From NCBI RefSeq assembly GCF_000382225.1, contig NZ_KB907803.1, positions 62,001 through 126,000 on the forward strand: 64,000 nucleotides of DNA, read 5' to 3'. The notes beneath the pieces were generated by a model. That model worked only from the letters and a program-made list of their open reading frames with translations. It was not told the DNA's origin and searched no databases. Positions 60,668 to 64,000 of this stretch are shown in pieces (the stretch's first letter is position 1; every line of letters begins with the position of its first letter). The stretch is from Hymenobacter aerophilus DSM 13606 (GTDB taxonomy: Bacteria > Bacteroidota > Bacteroidia > Cytophagales > Hymenobacteraceae). Both the position numbers and the translations under genes were made by a program.

Positions 60668-61675
60668 CTATCCGCTACGCTGTGCCGCCAGATTCTCCAC
60701 CCGCGGCCACCACGCCCGCACCTTCGGCAGCCGCAGCGGCTGCCCATTGAAGCGCTGCACCCCATAGTCGTGCCCGCCTAGCTCCCCGAACCCCTCGGCC
60801 ATCCGTACGCGGTAATCGGCATCAATCCAGAACAGGTGCCGGTCAAAGGCCCGGTGCAGGTTGGGGCACAGCGCCAGCCCATTCCCGATGGTATCATCCC
60901 GGCTCACCGACCACGGTACGATGTGGCAGGCGTCCAGCAGGGGCGCAGTTCCGGTGGTGCTCACCAACTGCAGCCCAGATACGGCGCAGGTCGACTGGTA
61001 GGCCCGCAGCACCTCGCGCACGAACACGCCGCTCCGCTCGGCCAGTACCGTTTCGTCAGCCACATCCACCGCCCGGTTGTATACCGCCGCCGGCTCCTCC
61101 AGCATTTGCCGGCCCAACTCATCGAGCCGCTCCAGGCCCGCCCGCGGCCGGAAGTAGTGGCGCGTCAGCGGGAAGTAGCGCCCCAGCAGCGCCTGCCGGA
61201 CTTCCTCGCGGGCCACCGGCTGCAACAGCAGCTCCCACAGCGCCGGGTCGAGCGAGGCGTGCGCAATGACGTCGCGCAGGTGTCCGAAGCTTCGCACCGA
61301 CTTGGAAGAAGTCAGCACCAGTTCCTGACCCGGCCGGGCGTGCAGGTGCCAGAACTTCTCACTCCGCAAGTGGAAAAACGGTAGCTGGAATGGACTGGCC
61401 CCGTATTCCGGCCCCGGACTCAGCAACTGGCAGTAGGCCTTGAAGCCCGTAATCAACTCCGGCGTGATGGCAATGCAGTTGTCCCGAATCGTGCCCTCCT
61501 CCAAGCCTTCGAGCACCGCCAGCAGCAGGGCCGGCTTGTAGGGAGCCGCCAGCTTCGTTTCCGGGTGTACATACAGCCGTAGCTTCGTAAGCCGGGCCAG
61601 ATAGCGGGACAGGGTAGTCAAGTCAGCAGAAGACAGATGAGGGTACAGTACCGGGCCAGTGGTGCGCCCCGGCAA
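60668..61675 (-). CDS. HNH endonuclease, type IV/phosphorothioate-DNA-binding-like
   Basis: 335 residues, start TTG near 61675. The N-terminal part (APYKPALLLAVLEG, FWHLHARPG) resembles the DNA-reading half of the McrA-like HNH enzymes that recognise modified, in some cases phosphorothioated, DNA. The C-terminal HNH fold shows TCAVSGLQL, LLDACHIVPWS, NGLALCPNLHRAFDRHLFWID with the His-Asn-His residues. It would cut modified foreign DNA and complement the adjacent type I system. Modification specificity is inference. Confidence 0.8.
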   Translation of the reverse strand: MPGRTTGPVLYPHLSSADLTTLSRYLARLTKLRLYVHPETKLAAPYKPALLLAVLEGLEEGTIRDNCIAITPELITGFKAYCQLLSPGPEYGASPFQLPFFHLRSEKFWHLHARPGQELVLTSSKSVRSFGHLRDVIAHASLDPALWELLLQPVAREEVRQALLGRYFPLTRHYFRPRAGLERLDELGRQMLEEPAAVYNRAVDVADETVLAERSGVFVREVLRAYQSTCAVSGLQLVSTTGTAPLLDACHIVPWSVSRDDTIGNGLALCPNLHRAFDRHLFWIDADYRVRMAEGFGELGGHDYGVQRFNGQPLRLPKVRAWWPRVENLAAQRSG

Positions 61676-61870
61676 TACGCTGCAATACTACCACCGGATA
61701 GCAAGTATCCCGACTTAAGGCCGCCAATTCAGTGAAAAGCCCTGCCATTCATGATAAAGCACACTTCCTGCTTCCAGAAATATTAGCAGCTAACAAGATT
61801 GGCTTTAAATGCCTAACATTATTAGTATTATTGCCGTTGTAACAACCCGTTCATTCTCACTGATAGCGCT

Positions 61871-62320
61871 ATGACAACCGTTGAAATCCTCCAGGTTATT
61901 CAGGAGCCCCTGTGGCTCACCCAGTGCGAAACCCCCGTTCCGGCCGGCTACCCCAGCCTGGCCGACAACTCCCCCAACACCAAAATCGACCTCAACCACT
62001 TGCTCATACCCCACCCCGACTGCACCTACCTGGTCCGGGTGCAGGGCACCAGCATGGACGGCGCCCCCTCGCACATTCCCGACGGCGCGCTGATGGCCGT
62101 CGACTGCTCCCTCACCCCCGAGCCGGGCGACATCGTAGTGGCGGCCATCGACGAGGAGTTCACCGTCAAGCGGCTCGAAAAGCGCGCCGGCGGCTACTGG
62201 CTCGTCCCCGACAACCCCGCCCACAACCCCATCGACACCAGCCTGCTCGGCGACCGGTTCCAGGTCTGGGGCGTCGTTACCCACGTCATCAGCCGGATGC
62301 AGCGCGGCCGGTTCCGCTAA
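61871..62320 (+). CDS. UmuD-like S24 family peptidase
   Basis: 149 residues. Self-cleavage site Ala25-Gly26 (VPAGYPSLADN), then IDLNHLLIPHPDCTYLVRVQ, catalytic Ser61 (GTSMDG) and Lys100 (FTVKRLEK). In most Bacteroidota such a gene is followed by umuC. Here the next genes are unrelated, so it lacks its polymerase partner. It could serve a UmuC elsewhere or process another factor in the DNA-damage response. Confidence 0.9.
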   Translation: MTTVEILQVIQEPLWLTQCETPVPAGYPSLADNSPNTKIDLNHLLIPHPDCTYLVRVQGTSMDGAPSHIPDGALMAVDCSLTPEPGDIVVAAIDEEFTVKRLEKRAGGYWLVPDNPAHNPIDTSLLGDRFQVWGVVTHVISRMQRGRFR

Positions 62321-62517
62321 CTGGCCGCCACACCCGTAGCTAGGGCCAGGGCGGTACTTCGTTTCCAAAAGATGTTATTTTTAACAACTTTCAGAAATGA
62401 GTTGCTTCGCCGTCCAGGGCCTCGTATCCATCCACCAGCTGCATCAGAACTTACCGGGTTTCAACAAGCACCGGCAGCAGAAAGTAAGCAGTCGGTCCGG
62501 CCATCCGGGCTCAACGC

Positions 62518-62937
62518 TCAGAACCGCTCATTCAGATGCAGCTCCCCATCGATATAATACTTGGTGAGGTGGCCAGCCAGCGGCAGCGAATGGGCAAACT
62601 CTGCCCGCTCGTGCGCATCCTGTGCGGAGGTGGCCAACACGCACAATGACTCCTCCAGGTAGGGGAGGGGCCGCATTTCTGCCGGCAGGTGCGGCCCGTC
62701 TTCCCCGGTAACGCGCACCTGATACACCTGGTGACCCTCCGGCAGCTGGGATAGCAGGTGTTCGGCCGTGGCGCCGCACCGGCGGCACCGCACTTCCAGC
62801 CTGATGCCTGAGGCATCCTGCCTCGTTACCCGCCCCGCCCAGTGCGGAGTCTCAACCTGCTCCTTGGCGCAGCGTAGTGTCAGAACTATTTTCGGCCCCT
62901 GGGCAGTACCGGTAGAAAGGATGCGGGTACGGGCCAT
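62518..62937 (-). CDS. Hypothetical protein with Cys-rich centre
   Basis: 139 residues. Beta-strand-rich N-terminus (KIVLTLRCAKEQVE), then IRLEVRCRRCGATAEHLLSQ, where CRRCG and nearby His could bind metal, and a C-terminal region ending in GELHLNERF. No family recognised. Convergent with the UmuD-like gene across about 200 nt in which I see nothing firm. Confidence 0.5.
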   Translation of the reverse strand: MARTRILSTGTAQGPKIVLTLRCAKEQVETPHWAGRVTRQDASGIRLEVRCRRCGATAEHLLSQLPEGHQVYQVRVTGEDGPHLPAEMRPLPYLEESLCVLATSAQDAHERAEFAHSLPLAGHLTKYYIDGELHLNERF

Positions 62938-63135
62938 AGGTGCTTGGTAACGGGCAGGAGGGCAGCCGGCAACGGGGCATAGCGGCAGCCCCCGCTGCCG
63001 TGCCGGGCCAGCAAGTAAGTGCTTATTCGGAAATTAAGCGACCAGGACTTTAGCCCTACATCCTGGCTTGGCAGAACAAAAGCTATCAGCTAAAAGCTAA
63101 CGGCTAAGCACAATGACTACACCTTAAAAGTGCGG

Positions 63136-63297
63136 CTACTCCCGGAGCTTCAGGCAGTTGCCATCCCAGTACACCTGCGCATCGGCCGCCTTCATCAGCT
63201 GGGCAAACCTGGCGGGCGGCGTTACCCGCAGGCAATCCGGGTAGATGCGAGCCCATTTAACCCGGTCCCCCCACTGGCCGGGCCCGCCGTAGCAGCA
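63136..63297 (-). other. Protein-like open stretch without start (possible gene remnant)
   Basis: Between stops the minus strand reads a protein-like sequence with PDCLRVTPPARFAQLMKAAD and a C-terminal AQVYWDGNCLKLRE. The only ATG (63193-63195) gives 19 residues. It overlaps the 3' end of the XrtX-associated gene. It may be the remains of a small gene. The rest of 62938-63256 holds a heptamer repeat (AGCTATCAGCTAAAAGC) near 63080 and nothing else I can support. Confidence 0.3.
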
Positions 63298-63766
63298 CTA
63301 ACCCGTAGAGCAGCAGCAGGGCCAGCGGCGCGCTGATTAAGTCCATCAGGCGGTGTCCCTGTACCGCGGCCCATTCCACGCCGCCGCGCTGCCCAAGCAG
63401 CAGCAGCGCCAGGCTTAAGCCAAAAGCCAGCGCATAGCCCAGCACAATAGCGCGGGTATGGCGGCCCCGCAGCAGTACGTGCAGCAATGCGATGCTCACC
63501 AGCATATACAGCAGGCGGTAGGTAAGGCCCACTATTACGCCGTGGGTACTCAGGCCCGAAGGCTGCACCAGCCGTTGCGCCGTCGGCCCCAGCCCGCCAA
63601 CCACGGCCTGCCAGCCGCGGGTGAGGACGGTAAACACGGGCTCATCAAACTGCCCCAGCCCAAACAGCACCAGCCCCAATGCCAGGGCCACCATGAGCCG
63701 CCCCGGGCTAAGCTTGTTCGGGACCAAGGGGGCCGGTGGTGGGCTTTCCTGCCTCATCCTACCCAT
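63257..63766 (-). CDS. XrtX-associated membrane protein
   Basis: 169 residues with about five hydrophobic segments (LMVALALGLVLFGLG, LTYRLLYMLVSIALLHVLL, AIVLGYALAFGLSLALLLLG, LISAPLALLLLYGLVLL). It overlaps the exosortase gene by 8 nt in the same orientation. The pairing of a small multi-pass protein with an exosortase of this type is the basis for the name. ATG 63755-63757 (MRQES) is an alternative start. Confidence 0.75.
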   Translation of the reverse strand: MGRMRQESPPPAPLVPNKLSPGRLMVALALGLVLFGLGQFDEPVFTVLTRGWQAVVGGLGPTAQRLVQPSGLSTHGVIVGLTYRLLYMLVSIALLHVLLRGRHTRAIVLGYALAFGLSLALLLLGQRGGVEWAAVQGHRLMDLISAPLALLLLYGLVLLRRARPVGGPG

Positions 63767-64000
63767 GGGCTACGGTGGCGGGCAGGGCGTGGGGGCGCAC
63801 CCACTGGTGCCACAGCACCAGGATGGCCCCGTAGGCCACGAAGGTGAAGGTATAGTGGTGGTTGAACTCTACCGTGTGGTACCAGTAGGTGTGGTTGATG
63901 GCCAGCAGGGCAATGCGCAACACGTTAATAGCGTAGATGGCCGCCAGGCCCAGCGGAATAAACCACAGCCGCCGCCGCCCGCTGCCCGGATACGCCAGCA
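63759..64000 (-). CDS. xrtX: Exosortase, C-terminal part (XrtX type), cut by the window
   Basis: The minus-strand frame is open from the right edge to TAG 63759-63761, 79 residues. LAAIYAINVLRIALLAINHT contains the NxxR motif with the catalytic Arg. FNHHYTFTFVAYGAILVLWH carries the catalytic His and the last helix. The active Cys lies beyond the window. Exosortases are membrane transpeptidase-like enzymes that process C-terminal sorting tails or couple to exopolysaccharide loci. The XrtX subtype is inferred from the partner gene and host group. Confidence 0.82.
   Translation of the reverse strand, partial: LAYPGSGRRRLWFIPLGLAAIYAINVLRIALLAINHTYWYHTVEFNHHYTFTFVAYGAILVLWHQWVRPHALPATVAHG

Noticed and set aside
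62397..62561. Short plus-strand frame after the UmuD-like gene (begins MSCFAV)
   Set aside because: Considered as a umuC start, but the sequence does not match UmuC and it overlaps the convergent gene.
63130..63336. 68-codon plus-strand frame
   Set aside because: Antisense to the end of the XrtX-associated gene, Arg/Pro-rich, no start context.

Overview
The window is chromosomal DNA from a GC-rich member of the Bacteroidota, most likely Hymenobacter or a close relative in the Hymenobacteraceae. The evidence is a type IX secretion sorting domain at the left edge, TAnnTTTG-type -7 promoter boxes in front of many genes, DUF4295 beside rpmG and ftsY, bacillithiol synthesis (bshC), a GDYXXLXY protein, an SDR-type threonine dehydrogenase, and an exosortase of the XrtX kind at the right edge. 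Genus assignment is inference.

1-44 kb is core chromosome in short transcription units on both strands. It encodes a PLD-like nuclease, a GH-like enzyme, CDF and APC transporters, hemB, a lipoprotein pair, rocD, ridA, rpmB, an aminopeptidase P, mnmD, DUF2157-GDYXXLXY, exbD, 5-FTHF cyclo-ligase, bshC, rimO, ftsY, DUF4295, rpmG, rlmN, yihY, tdh and kbl (threonine to glycine), a BLUF photoreceptor next to a patatin, cdaA-folP-DUF1599-DoxX, an ABC permease, aroK, a fatty acid hydroxylase and a large catalase. Many spacers hold long near-perfect inverted repeats, at least nine of which share a GTCATYCTGAGC-like end.

44.4-62.9 kb is an accessory region. It opens with a HipBST-type tripartite toxin-antitoxin operon that has three operator-like palindromes exactly 41 bp apart. 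A phage-like regulation and replication module follows: S24 repressor, Cro-like protein, two small proteins with AT-hook-like tails, a DUF1376-type protein and DnaB. No integrase or structural gene was seen. A solitary Fic gene precedes a type I restriction-modification operon (hsdM-fic-hsdS-hsdR), an HNH endonuclease of the type IV kind, and a UmuD-like S24 peptidase without UmuC. In hsdR a palindromic repeat, triplicated as an in-frame 54-bp unit, interrupts the coding sequence just before the helicase motor.

63-64 kb holds an XrtX-associated membrane protein and the C-terminal part of an exosortase running off the window.

The strongest leads are the HipBST operon and its spaced operators, the repeat inside hsdR, the phage-derived replication module with a damaged dnaB start, the 12-unit 21-bp array upstream of DUF2157, and four genes whose -7 box lies exactly 4 nt before the ATG, which predicts leaderless mRNAs.
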